DNA of 64,000 bases from Paraburkholderia sp. (GTDB lineage Bacteria; Pseudomonadota; Gammaproteobacteria; Burkholderiales; Burkholderiaceae). Positions 8,183 through 16,172 of this stretch are shown in pieces. Where the stretch lies: positions 826,001-890,000 of the forward strand of contig NZ_JAPWKB010000019.1 of assembly GCF_028283785.1 (NCBI RefSeq). Direction: 5' to 3'. A program made the translations under genes and the position numbers. The notes below the pieces were generated by a model. The model was not told where the DNA came from. It saw only the letters and a program-made list of their open reading frames with translations, and ran no database searches. How positions within the stretch are numbered: position 1 is the first letter of the stretch; each line of letters opens with the position of its first letter.

Positions 8183-9397
8183 TTACGACTGCGCGACCGC
8201 TTCCGTGTGCCGTCCGCCCCGCAGATGATTCCACGCTGCGAGCGCGGCGAAGGCGAACCCGGCGACGCTGACGCCCACCCATCCGAACGCCGGCCACACC
8301 GCTGCGCCAACCGCTGACCCTGCCGCACCGCCGATAAAATACGCGACCATGTACACCGTATTCACACGGCTGCGCGCGTCCGGCTTCAGCGCGTAAATGC
8401 GCGACTGATTCGAAATCTGCGCGGCCTGCACGCCGACATCGAGCACGATCACGCCGATCACGAGACCGGCGATACTCGCGCCCGACACGCCGAAGATCAC
8501 GAACGACGCAGCCACTAACGCAATCGACAGCGTGATGATCGCGCGCGGTCCGCGCCGGTCGGCGAATTTGCCCGCGAACGGCGCGGCCATCGCGCCTGCC
8601 GCACCGACGATGCCGAACAGGCCAGTGGCCTGCGGGCCGAGATGGAACGGCGCGCCCGCGAGCAGCAGCGCCAGCACCGACCAGAAGATGCTGAAGCCCG
8701 CGAACAGTGCCGCGCCCGTCAGCGACGCTTCGCGCAAGCCGCGCAATTCCACCGTCAGATGCCACATCGAGCCGAGCAGTTTGGCGTAGGGCAGCGACGA
8801 GGTCGGCTGGCTGCGCGGCAGGCGCATCGCGATCACCACCGCGAGCCCGAGCAGCGCCACCACCGAGGTGCCGAACACCGCTCGCCATCCGAAGTATTCG
8901 GCGATGAAACCGGCGGCGGTCCGCGCCAGCAGAATGCCGAGCAGCAAACCGCTCATCACCGTGCCGACCGCCTGGCCGCGCTTCGACGCGGGCGCGAGTT
9001 CGGCGGCGAACGGCACGGCCTGCTGCGCGATGGTCGACAGAATGCCGATCGCGAGACTGGCGCCGATCAGCACGCCGAGCGTGGTCGCGCTCGCCGCGAA
9101 AATCAGCGCGACGCACAGGCCCGCGATCTTCAGCAGGATCAGCATCCGGCGGTCGAAGCGGTCGCCGAGCGGCGCGAGCAGCAACATCCCGCAGGCATAA
9201 CCGAGTTGCGTGACGGCGGGCACCGTGCCGATCCACGAGGCGCTGCCCGGGAACGACTGACGGAAGTTGTCGAGCAGCGGCTGGTTGTAGTAGATGTTCG
9301 CGACCGCGACGCCCGCGATCGTCGCCAGCAACAGCAGCAGCGCGCGCAGCGCGCGTTCGTCGGTGACGGGGAAGGTGGCGGACTCGGATCTGGGCAT
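8183..9397 (-). CDS. MFS transporter (YnfM/arabinose-efflux-like)
   Basis: A 404-residue, about 12-helix major facilitator. The N-terminal motif NIYYNQPLLDNFRQSFPGS and the loop 2-3 motif A (GDRFDRRMLIL) fit the YnfM-type drug/sugar-efflux subgroup. A second motif-A-like loop appears between helices 8 and 9 (GKFADRRGPRA). It should lie in the inner membrane and work by proton antiport; the substrate is unknown. It is oriented leftward, downstream of the phosphodiesterase gene by 129 bases, and converges on the receiver gene with 44 bases between stops. Confidence 0.85.
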   Translation of the reverse strand: MPRSESATFPVTDERALRALLLLLATIAGVAVANIYYNQPLLDNFRQSFPGSASWIGTVPAVTQLGYACGMLLLAPLGDRFDRRMLILLKIAGLCVALIFAASATTLGVLIGASLAIGILSTIAQQAVPFAAELAPASKRGQAVGTVMSGLLLGILLARTAAGFIAEYFGWRAVFGTSVVALLGLAVVIAMRLPRSQPTSSLPYAKLLGSMWHLTVELRGLREASLTGAALFAGFSIFWSVLALLLAGAPFHLGPQATGLFGIVGAAGAMAAPFAGKFADRRGPRAIITLSIALVAASFVIFGVSGASIAGLVIGVIVLDVGVQAAQISNQSRIYALKPDARSRVNTVYMVAYFIGGAAGSAVGAAVWPAFGWVGVSVAGFAFAALAAWNHLRGGRHTEAVAQS

Positions 9398-9526
9398 GGC
9401 GGGGCGTTGGATGACCTGGGAAGGCCTGTGAAGACGTGGCTTCAGGCGTGCCGATCATACCGGAGCAACGCGAATCCTGCTGCCGCCCGGATGGCCGGCA
9501 GCGCGCCGCAACGTGACGCCGCCGGG

Positions 9527-10354
9527 TCAGTCGATCAGTGCGCCCTCGGGCTCGTAAAACGGATACGGACCGTCGCCGCGTTCGACATACGCATGGTGCG
9601 TGACCATGCCGGTATCGGGCGCGTACCTGTGCAGCGCGTAGGCGGGCGGCTCCATCATGAACGCGGACGGCGCGTCGGTGCGCAGATCGAGCGCGACCTG
9701 ATGCGCGGGCGCCGGTACCGCCGACGCGATCGTGCCGCCGAAGCGCACGAACATCGGCCGATGCACGTGGCCGCAGATCACCCGTTCCACGTTCGGATAC
9801 CGCGCAATCAGCGCTTCCAGTCGCGCGGCCGCTGCGGGCGCGAGCCGCAGTTCGTCCATATGGCCGATTCCGCACACGAACGGCGGATGATGCAGCGCGA
9901 CCACGGCGGGCTTGCCCGCGCACGCGTCGAGTTGGGTTTCGAGCCATGCGAGGCGCGCATCGCAGAGGTCGCCCGCGCTTTGATCCGGCACCATCGAATC
10001 GAGTGCGATCACGCGCATCGCGCCGACGTCCACCGCGTACTGGACGAACTCGCCGCCGCTGCGCAACTCCGCCCGCTCGGGAAACGCATCGCGCAATGCA
10101 TCGCGGTCGTCGTGATTGCCGACCAGCAGGAAGTACGGAATTTCAAGCGGCGCGAGCAAGGTCTTCAGATGCGCGTATTGCTCGGGATCGCCCTGATCGA
10201 CGAGATCGCCGGTCATGATGACTGCGTCCGGGCGCGGTTCGAGCGCGTTCAGTGCTGCGATGCAGCGGGCGAGAAACGGTGCGGTATCGACGCGGCGGTA
10301 AGCGAGCGCGCCGGGCCGTTTGATATGCAGATCGCTGATCTGGGCAAGCAACAT
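9527..10354 (-). CDS. GpdQ/CpdA-type calcineurin-like phosphodiesterase
   Basis: A 275-residue metallophosphoesterase with the full two-metal signature: ISDLH near the N-terminus, MTGDLVD, VGNHDD, ALHHPP and CGHVHR. The overall pattern (MLLAQISDLHIK, LNALEPRPDAVIMTGDLVDQ) is closer to the glycerophosphodiesterase GpdQ of Enterobacter than to E. coli CpdA, which is inferred from remembered sequence. Likely substrates are phosphodiesters such as glycerophosphodiesters or cyclic AMP. The ATG at 10354 follows GAAGGA. It is the last gene of the leftward LacI-ABC transporter operon, 48 bases after the ATPase stop, which suggests that the imported compound contains a phosphodiester bond. Confidence 0.82.
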   Translation of the reverse strand: MLLAQISDLHIKRPGALAYRRVDTAPFLARCIAALNALEPRPDAVIMTGDLVDQGDPEQYAHLKTLLAPLEIPYFLLVGNHDDRDALRDAFPERAELRSGGEFVQYAVDVGAMRVIALDSMVPDQSAGDLCDARLAWLETQLDACAGKPAVVALHHPPFVCGIGHMDELRLAPAAAARLEALIARYPNVERVICGHVHRPMFVRFGGTIASAVPAPAHQVALDLRTDAPSAFMMEPPAYALHRYAPDTGMVTHHAYVERGDGPYPFYEPEGALID

Positions 10355-10402
10355 GGCAAATCCTTCAGGTGTCGGATGATCGGGCGCGTGGCGTCTCAAT
10401 CA

Positions 10403-11491
10403 TCAAGATAGTGCAATCAGCGCGTCTTGCGCGATCGAGACGCCTACCGGCGTGCCGCGCGCAAGCTCGACGCGTCCGGCGACATCGATCAGCAGCGCAT
10501 CGGGCGCAGCACCGCCGATAGTCAAGCGCGTGCGCTCGCCGAGAAACGACGCATGCTCGACGGTGCCGCGCAGATGCGCGCTGGCGGGATCGGCCAGATA
10601 CGCGTCTTCGGGACGGAAGAACAGTTCGTGCGGCGCGTCATGCCCGATCGATGCGTGCGACGCATGCATGCGTGGCGCGCATGCATGGGACGGCAACGGC
10701 ACCGCACCGCCGGTCGTCTGCAACACACCGTCGCGGCTTTCGCCGGCCAGCCGGTTCAGCGTGCCGATGAACTGCGCCACCGTACGGTTGGCGGGACGAT
10801 AGTAAATATCGCGCGGCGTGCCGATCTGTTCGATCCGGCCTTCGCTCATCACCACGATGCGGTCGCCGAGTTCCATCGCTTCGGCCTGATCGTGCGTGAC
10901 GTAGATCGTGGTGATGCCGAGTTCGCGCAGCAGGGCGTTCATGTCGGCGCGCAAGCTGTCGCGCAGCCGCGCATCGAGCGCGGTCAGCGGTTCGTCGAGC
11001 AGCAGCACGCGTGGCTGTACCGCCAGTGCGCGCGCGAGCGCGACGCGTTGCCGCTGGCCGCCGGACAGTTGCGCGATCGGCTTGTCCGCATGCGCGCCCA
11101 GACGCATCATCGCGAGCAGGTCGTCGACGCGTTGCCGCGCGATCTGCGCGGGCACGCGGCGGATCTTCAGTCCATAACCGATGTTGCCGCGCACCGTGAG
11201 ATTGGGAAACAGCGCATAGCTCTGAAACACCATGCCGACCTGGCGTCGCTCGATCGGCAATGCGGTGACGTCGTCGTCGCCGAATGCGATACGTCCGCCC
11301 GCATCGGGCGTTTCGAGTCCCGCGATCATCCGCAGCGTGGTGGTCTTGCCGCATCCGGACGGGCCGAGCAGCACCAGCGTTTCGCCCGCGCCGATGCTCA
11401 GGTCGAGCGGTTCGAGCACACGGGTGCCGCGAAACGTCTTCGCGCATTGCGTGAGGGTGATAGGAACGGAGGGAACGGAGTCGAGTGTCAT
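10403..11491 (-). CDS. ABC transporter ATPase (PotA/FbpC-like importer subunit)
   Basis: A 362-residue ATPase of the spermidine/iron/phosphonate importer class. Motifs are Walker A GPSGCGKTT, Q-loop VFQSYALFPN, signature LSGGQRQRVALARAL, Walker B VLLLDEPLTALD and H-loop YVTHDQAEAM, followed by a C-terminal TOBE-like regulatory domain (ELFFRPEDAYL). The start overlaps the stop of the upstream permease (ATGA), which indicates translational coupling. An oddity lies around residues 270-281: the stretch SHACAPRMHASHASIGHD is encoded by a palindrome of the kind found twice between genes of this operon. It sits between the ATPase core and the TOBE region, where an insertion could be tolerated. Confidence 0.88.
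   Translation of the reverse strand: MTLDSVPSVPITLTQCAKTFRGTRVLEPLDLSIGAGETLVLLGPSGCGKTTTLRMIAGLETPDAGGRIAFGDDDVTALPIERRQVGMVFQSYALFPNLTVRGNIGYGLKIRRVPAQIARQRVDDLLAMMRLGAHADKPIAQLSGGQRQRVALARALAVQPRVLLLDEPLTALDARLRDSLRADMNALLRELGITTIYVTHDQAEAMELGDRIVVMSEGRIEQIGTPRDIYYRPANRTVAQFIGTLNRLAGESRDGVLQTTGGAVPLPSHACAPRMHASHASIGHDAPHELFFRPEDAYLADPASAHLRGTVEHASFLGERTRLTIGGAAPDALLIDVAGRVELARGTPVGVSIAQDALIALS
10650..10683. repeat. GC-rich palindromic element inside the ATPase gene
   Basis: The core ACGCATGCATGCGT (10660-10673) is the same as the core of the two 34-bp palindromes at 14381 and 14431. Outward from the core, base pairing continues to 10651/10682 with only two mismatches. It is read through in frame and adds His/Ala/Met/Arg residues to the ATPase. 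Confidence 0.7.
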
Positions 11492-12426
11492 GGCTTGGAT
11501 TTCCGTGATGAAGCGTTGGCGCGCTGGCCGGTCGCATCGACGCCGAGCCATTGCATCGCGACGAGCAGCGGCATCGTCATCACAAAGAACAGGATGGTGT
11601 ACGCGCTGCCGATCTCGATGCGCAGCGACGCATAGGTGTCGGCGAGACCGACGGGCAGCGTTTTGGTGTCGGGCGTGTGCAGCATCCACGTCAGGTTGAA
11701 TTCGCCGATCGACAGCGTGACCACGGCCAGCGCACCCGCGACGATGCCCGCGCGCGCGTTCGGCAAGACGATCGTGACGAAGCGCTGAACGAAGCTCGCG
11801 CCGAGGCTTGCCGCGCCTTCTTCGAGCGTGCGCAACTCCGCGCTCGCACAGACGGCGGCGACCGCGCGCACCATGAACGGCAGCGTGAACACCACATGAC
11901 CGACCACGATAAACGCGACGCTCATCCGGAACCACGTGAAACCGCCGTACACGACCAGCAACGCGAGCGCGGATGCGAGGCCGGGTAGTGCGATCGGCAG
12001 CACCAGCAGTTCTTCGATCAGGCGCGCGATGCGGGTCTGACTGCGCGCGAGCACGTAACCGGCAGGCACGCCGGTCAACAGCGTGATCGCGAGCGTGGCC
12101 GCCGCGACTTCGAGCGACAGAAATACCGACGCGTGATACTGCGTCCACACTTCGATCACCCAGCGCAGCGTGAGACCGCTCGATACGCCCTTGAAATAGT
12201 TGACCGTCAGGCCGGCCAGGATCGACATCGCGATCGGCACGATCAGAAACGCGCACAACAGCAGCGTGACGAACCATTGCCCGGCCGCGAGCCAGCCGCG
12301 CGACGACGGCAGCTTCAGCGCGAAGGCGGCTTTTCGGGCGGGCACGGGTGCCGTGCCTGCCTGCGAGGGAAGGGAATTCATCGGTTCGGAATCCTTGGTT
12401 GCGGACATCGCATGCGTGGCGCTCAT
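11488..12426 (-). CDS. ABC transporter permease (second membrane subunit)
   Basis: A 312-residue inner-membrane permease of the binding-protein-dependent type, with about six helices and the EAA-type loop EEGAASLGASFVQRFVTIVLPNARAGI for contact with the ATPase. The ATG at 12426 overlaps the stop of the first permease (ATGA). A second in-frame ATG at 12381 has a better ribosome site (AAGGA), and the sequence between the two, MSATHAMSATKD, is encoded by part of the operon's palindromic element. The true start may therefore be 12381. The stop overlaps the ATPase start. Confidence 0.85.
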   Translation of the reverse strand: MSATHAMSATKDSEPMNSLPSQAGTAPVPARKAAFALKLPSSRGWLAAGQWFVTLLLCAFLIVPIAMSILAGLTVNYFKGVSSGLTLRWVIEVWTQYHASVFLSLEVAAATLAITLLTGVPAGYVLARSQTRIARLIEELLVLPIALPGLASALALLVVYGGFTWFRMSVAFIVVGHVVFTLPFMVRAVAAVCASAELRTLEEGAASLGASFVQRFVTIVLPNARAGIVAGALAVVTLSIGEFNLTWMLHTPDTKTLPVGLADTYASLRIEIGSAYTILFFVMTMPLLVAMQWLGVDATGQRANASSRKSKP

Positions 12427-12428
12427 GC
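12410..12428. repeat. Half-copy of the operon palindrome at a permease junction
   Basis: The string GCATGCGTGGCGCtCATG matches the right half of the 34-bp palindrome at 14431-14464 with one substitution. It covers the junction between the two permease genes. Confidence 0.45.
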
Positions 12429-13247
12429 GCTCGCGGCGACTGCCGAGCCGCTGACATTGCGTGCAAGCCACAGCACGAGCCACGTAACGAGACCCAGCAC
12501 GATCGACAGACCGGCGGCCGTCACCATGTTCGCGTTCAGCGTGAACTCGGTGTAGATCGTCATCGGCAGCACGTCGATATCGGTGGCGAGCGTGAAGGCG
12601 GTGCCGAACGCGCCCATCGCGGTCGCGAAGCACACGGCGCCCGCCGCGATCAGTCCCGGCGACAACGCGGGCAACACGATGTCGCAACTGATGCGCAACG
12701 ACGATGCGCCGAGCGAACGCGCGGCTTCTTCGAGCGTCGGATCGAGCTTGCTGGCCGACGCCATCACCGTCACGATCACGCGCGGAATCGAGAAGTACAG
12801 GTAGCCGAGAAACAGCCCCGTCATCGAATACGCGAACACCCAGCGATCGCCGGTCAGCTTCATCGACAGCGCGCCGATCAAGCCCTGACGACCGGCCAGC
12901 ATAATCACCATAAAGCCGACGACCACGCCCGGAAACGCCAGCGGAAAGGTCAGCAGCGCGAGCAGCGTGCGACGTCCCGCGAACTCGCGGCGCGCCAGAT
13001 GCAAACCCGCGATCACCGACAGCACGAGCGTCGCCAGCGTGACCGCCGCCGACAGCGCGACGGTCGCCGCGAGGCTCGACATATAGCGCGGATGCGTGAG
13101 CATCGCGCGATAGGTCGCGAACGCGTGACCGTCGCCGCTGATCTGCGCCAGCGACACCATCGGCAGCAGCCAGAATGCGAGGAAAACCGCGAGCGCGGGC
13201 GCGATCAATGCGATGCGCCAGCGCAGCGGGAACGTGAGATCGTTCAA
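12423..13247 (-). CDS. ABC transporter permease (first membrane subunit), TTG start
   Basis: A 274-residue permease with about six helices and the cytoplasmic EAA loop LEEAARSLGASSLRISCDIVLPALSPGL. No ATG or GTG lies in frame near the N-terminus. The best start is a TTG at 13247 that overlaps the stop codon of the binding-protein gene (TTGA), with AGGTGA five to six bases ahead. This gives MNDLTFPLRWRIALIAP, a normal permease N-terminus. Pairing with the next permease and the ATPase makes a complete importer. Confidence 0.83.
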   Translation of the reverse strand: MNDLTFPLRWRIALIAPALAVFLAFWLLPMVSLAQISGDGHAFATYRAMLTHPRYMSSLAATVALSAAVTLATLVLSVIAGLHLARREFAGRRTLLALLTFPLAFPGVVVGFMVIMLAGRQGLIGALSMKLTGDRWVFAYSMTGLFLGYLYFSIPRVIVTVMASASKLDPTLEEAARSLGASSLRISCDIVLPALSPGLIAAGAVCFATAMGAFGTAFTLATDIDVLPMTIYTEFTLNANMVTAAGLSIVLGLVTWLVLWLARNVSGSAVAASA

Positions 13248-14308
13248 TGCATCACCTGTAGATACTGCTCGCCGAAGGCCTGCTGCTTTTCCGCCATCTT
13301 TGCGAAATTCACTGCATGCGCACGCGCGTATTCGCTGGCCGGCAAGAACTTCGCCGCGGCTTCCTTCGTCATCACGCTGGCGCGAACCGGACGCAGATAC
13401 GCATCGGCCCACAGCTTCTGGCCTTCGTCGGACAGCACGAAATCCAGCACTTTCTTGCCGTTCGCGTCGTGCGGCGCGCCTTTCACGAGACTCATCACGT
13501 AGGGCACGGAGATCGTGCCTTCCTTCGGAATCACGAATTCGACATTCGCGTGATCCTTGTACTTCGCGCGATAGGCATCGAAGTCATAGTCGAGCAGGAT
13601 CGGAATTTCGCCGGACAGCACGCGCGCATAGGCGGTCTGCTTCGGCACGATCGGATCGTTCGCTTTCAGCTTGCGGAACCAGTCGAGACCCGGCTGGAAG
13701 TTGTCGAAGCTGCCGCCCAGCGCCTGGTTGACCGCAACCGCGCCGGCATAACCGACGAACGCGCTGGACGGATCGAGAAAGCCCACCATGCCCTTGTATT
13801 CGGGCTTCAGCAGATCGGCCCACGAACGCGGCACGGGCTTGCCTTCGAGCGCGTCCTTGTTGACGAAGAAACCGAGCGTGCCGGAATGGATCGTGAACCA
13901 GTAACCCTTCGGGTCTTTCAGATCGGCGGGGATGTCGGCCCAATGCGCGGGTTCATACGGCTGGATCAGACCTTTGTCTTTCGCCTGGAATGCCGACGAC
14001 ACGCCCAGATAGACCACGTCGGCGACGGGGCTCTTCTGCTCGGCCATCATCTGCGCGATCGACTGGCCGGAGTTCTTGTTGTCGAACGGTACGCGGATGC
14101 CGGTCTTTTGCTGGATCGCCTTGATTTGCGCGGCCCAGTCGGCCCATTCGGGCGGGCAGTTGTAGCAGATCGCGGTTTCGTCGGCGCGTGCGGCTTGCGA
14201 TGCGGCAAGCGTGAACGCAAGGCCGCTCGTCAGCGTGACGGCGACCAGCGCGGCGGCGCGGGTGAATCGTTGGATTAGCGTGCGTGTGCACATCGGGCGG
14301 CGGATCAC
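13244..14308 (-). CDS. ABC transporter periplasmic solute-binding protein
   Basis: A 354-residue family-1 extracellular binding protein of the Fe3+/thiamine/phosphonate/polyamine class. An N-terminal signal (LIQRFTRAAALVAVTLTSGL to the cleavage region AARADE) precedes a mature domain starting ETAICYNCPPEWADW. Recognisable elements are the loop VADVVYLGVSSAF, the hinge PRSWADLLKPEYKGMVGFLD and TISVPYVMSLVKGAP. The GTG at 14308 is chosen because AAGGAG lies seven bases ahead; an ATG five codons later is the alternative. As the first structural gene after the regulator it defines substrate choice. The ligand is unknown; the phosphodiesterase at the end of the operon hints at a phosphorylated compound. 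Confidence 0.88.
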   Translation of the reverse strand: MIRRPMCTRTLIQRFTRAAALVAVTLTSGLAFTLAASQAARADETAICYNCPPEWADWAAQIKAIQQKTGIRVPFDNKNSGQSIAQMMAEQKSPVADVVYLGVSSAFQAKDKGLIQPYEPAHWADIPADLKDPKGYWFTIHSGTLGFFVNKDALEGKPVPRSWADLLKPEYKGMVGFLDPSSAFVGYAGAVAVNQALGGSFDNFQPGLDWFRKLKANDPIVPKQTAYARVLSGEIPILLDYDFDAYRAKYKDHANVEFVIPKEGTISVPYVMSLVKGAPHDANGKKVLDFVLSDEGQKLWADAYLRPVRASVMTKEAAAKFLPASEYARAHAVNFAKMAEKQQAFGEQYLQVMH

Positions 14309-14380
14309 GGAGATCTCCTTGTCGAAAAACAGTGGTGTCGAATCGTTGGTATCACGCAAATGCAGGCGCGCATGGGAATC

Positions 14381-14414
14381 CATGCGTGTCACGCATGCAT
14401 GCGTGACACGCATG
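14381..14414. repeat. Perfect 34-bp palindrome, copy A
   Basis: The sequence is identical to its own reverse complement over 34 bases, centred on TGCA, with core CACGCATGCATGCGTG. It lies between the LacI gene and the binding-protein gene. It could extrude as a cruciform, form an mRNA hairpin, or bind a dimeric protein. Confidence 0.9.
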
Positions 14415-14430
14415 CGAAAGCGGGTACGGG

Positions 14431-14464
14431 GATGCGCGCCACGCATGCATGCGTGGCGCGCATC
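14431..14464. repeat. Perfect 34-bp palindrome, copy B
   Basis: A second perfect 34-base palindrome with the same 16-base core as copy A but different outer arms (GATGCGCGC in place of CATGCGTGT). It ends three bases from the LacI stop codon, so it could also act as a hairpin that reduces transcription from the regulator gene into the transporter genes. No T tract follows. Confidence 0.9.
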
Positions 14465-14466
14465 GA

Positions 14467-15513
14467 TCAGGCGTGCGGCTGCATGCGCGCGCCGGGGGCA
14501 TCGGTGGTGCTGGCGATCGCGGCGATGGTTGCGCCTTCGCGCAGCCGGTGCGGCAAGGTCAGCGCCAGCGACGCGTCGGTGTATTCGCCGCCGATGCGGG
14601 CCAGCAACCTGCGAAACGCCGAACCGCCAATCTCCCGATTCGGTGCGCAGACGCTGGCGAGCGTCGGTTGCAGCAACTCGCCCATCGTCAGCCCGTCGAA
14701 GCCGAGAATCGACATATCGGCGGGAATCCGCATCCGGGCGCCGCGCAGGCCGCGCATCACGACCATCGCGAGCAGATCGTTACTGCAAAAGAGCGCGGTC
14801 GGGCGGTTCGCGCCGGTCGTCAGATGCGCGAGCACCGACGGCGCGAGTTCTTTCGCGTTGAAATCGATTTCGAGCGCGGGCGCGGCAGTGAGGCCAGCTT
14901 GCTGCATCGCCTGCGTGTAGCCGAGATGACGCAGACGCGCGCGATCCGACGCGGCCAGCGTGCCGGCGAGCATCAGGATGCGTCGATGGCCATGCGCGAT
15001 CAGCATCCGCACGCCGTCGTAAGCGGCCTGCCGGTTGTCCACCGACACCGACGGACGGCGCACCGTGTCGTTATGCGTGAGCACGTACAACGGGCCGTCG
15101 CGGTCGAGCGCGTCGAGCAGCGGGTGCGTATCGGCATCGGCGACGGTCAGGATCAAGCCTTCGACGCGATGTTCGCGCAGTGTCTCGATGGCGTGACGTT
15201 CGCGGTCGGCGTCGTATTCGGTGGTCATCAGCATCAGCCGGTAGCCCTGGCGCGACGCGAGTTCGTCGATCCCTTGCAGGCATTCGGCAAACACGGGATT
15301 CGCGATGGTCGGCAGCACCACGCCGATCAGCCGCGAGCGCTCGCCGCGAAGCTGGCGTCCGAGCGGACTGGGACGGAAGTTGAGCGCGTCGATCGACAGA
15401 CGCACTTTTTCGAGCGTGACGGGATTGACCGTGTGCGGCGCGTTGATCGCGCGCGACACGGTTGCGATCGAAAAGCCCGCATGCGCGGCGACATCCTTGA
15501 TCGTCTGAGTCAT
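14467..15513 (-). CDS. LacI/GalR-family transcriptional regulator
   Basis: A 348-residue regulator. The N-terminal helix-turn-helix (TIKDVAAHAGFSIATVSRAIN) and hinge helix (SPLGRQLRGERSRLIGVVLP) are followed by a periplasmic-binding-like effector domain (residues about 60-330: FCSNDLLAMVVMRGL, ILGFDGLTMGELLQPTL). It reads leftward, ahead of and in the same direction as the transporter genes, separated by 158 bases that hold two palindromes. A symmetric site GAAAACGTTTTC with the central CG typical of this family lies 36 bases upstream of the start codon, so autoregulation and control of the whole operon are likely. The effector is probably the imported solute or a derivative. Confidence 0.9.
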   Translation of the reverse strand: MTQTIKDVAAHAGFSIATVSRAINAPHTVNPVTLEKVRLSIDALNFRPSPLGRQLRGERSRLIGVVLPTIANPVFAECLQGIDELASRQGYRLMLMTTEYDADRERHAIETLREHRVEGLILTVADADTHPLLDALDRDGPLYVLTHNDTVRRPSVSVDNRQAAYDGVRMLIAHGHRRILMLAGTLAASDRARLRHLGYTQAMQQAGLTAAPALEIDFNAKELAPSVLAHLTTGANRPTALFCSNDLLAMVVMRGLRGARMRIPADMSILGFDGLTMGELLQPTLASVCAPNREIGGSAFRRLLARIGGEYTDASLALTLPHRLREGATIAAIASTTDAPGARMQPHA

Positions 15514-15548
15514 CTGAGCACCCCGTAAGCCTGCCGGTTGAACGTTGT

Positions 15549-15560
15549 GAAAACGTTTTC
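15549..15560. promoter_or_regulatory. Putative LacI-family operator
   Basis: The perfect 12-base palindrome GAAAACGTTTTC has the central CpG of LacI/GalR operators. It lies just downstream of a leftward -10-like GATAAT (15570-15575), a good place to block initiation of the regulator-transporter operon. Confidence 0.7.
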
Positions 15561-15670
15561 GATGGCGGGATTATCGGAACGGAGTGTGACTGGGCGATGA
15601 CGGTTTTGCGGGTTGGCGCGACGAATCCGCGCGACGCATCGGGCCGGACGAGCCCAGGGACAGGCCGGGA

Positions 15671-15699
15671 TTGGATCGGGTGCACCGCGATGGTAGAAT
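15671..15699 (+). promoter_or_regulatory. Promoter of tRNA-Leu
   Basis: A -35-like TTGGAT (15671-15676) and a -10-like TAGAAT (15694-15699) are separated by 17 bases. The mature tRNA begins 12 bases after the -10 box. Confidence 0.65.
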
Positions 15700-15711
15700 C
15701 GCGTCCGCCCA

Positions 15712-15796
15712 GCCGGGGTGATGAAATTGGTAAACATAGCGGACTTAAAATCCGCCGCTTCACAGCTTACGGGTTCAAGTCCCGTCCCCGGCACCA
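15712..15796 (+). tRNA. tRNA-Leu (anticodon TAA)
   Basis: The acceptor stem GCCGGGG pairs with CCCCGGC (15786-15792), followed by discriminator A and an encoded CCA. The anticodon loop reads CTTAAAA with anticodon TAA, closed by GCGGA/TCCGC. A variable arm, longer than in class I tRNAs, and the T-arm GGGTTCAAGTCCC follow. Decodes UUA/UUG leucine codons, which are rare in this high-GC genome. Confidence 0.95.
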
Positions 15797-16172
15797 CAGG
15801 CCCTTGCTGCAGACCTCCGTTGGACCTTCCGCTTTCCAGATTCCCGTTTTTTCGAGCTTTGCCGTTCGCGTGGTTGGTGCGTTCGCGCTAAATCGTTTTC
15901 AACGTTTATCCGTTTTAATTCCCGATCCGGTTTATTCAGATCGAATGCCGGTTTTATATCGGGCAGCAAACGGCAAAGCCAATTCAGTCAATAGCGGATC
16001 ATCGTCTCCGGTATCGACGTGCGGCATTTCAATTCTATTGGGAGTGGCCATTCGCCGATGCGCAGCAGGGCGCTGCGCGACAGGACTTCGGCGAGGCGGG
16101 GCGGTGGCTGTATCGGCCCGACCGGGGGGCGGTCGGGCGTGGGGTCGATTCGTTGCTTAAACGGTCAAACGC
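15797..16172. other. Intergenic region after tRNA-Leu
   Basis: These 376 bases have lower GC in the first two thirds (runs such as AACGTTTATCCGTTTTAATT) and no convincing gene. An inverted repeat GCCCGACCG/CGGTCGGGC at 16116-16138, without a T tract, lies past the end of the LprI-type gene and may help end its transcript. No direct repeat of the tRNA 3' end is apparent, so there is no evidence of an integrated element. Confidence 0.5.

Noticed and set aside
15712..16172. tRNA-Leu as an integration site of a genomic island
   Set aside because: No integrase gene and no visible repeat of the tRNA 3' end follow; the downstream genes are ordinary.
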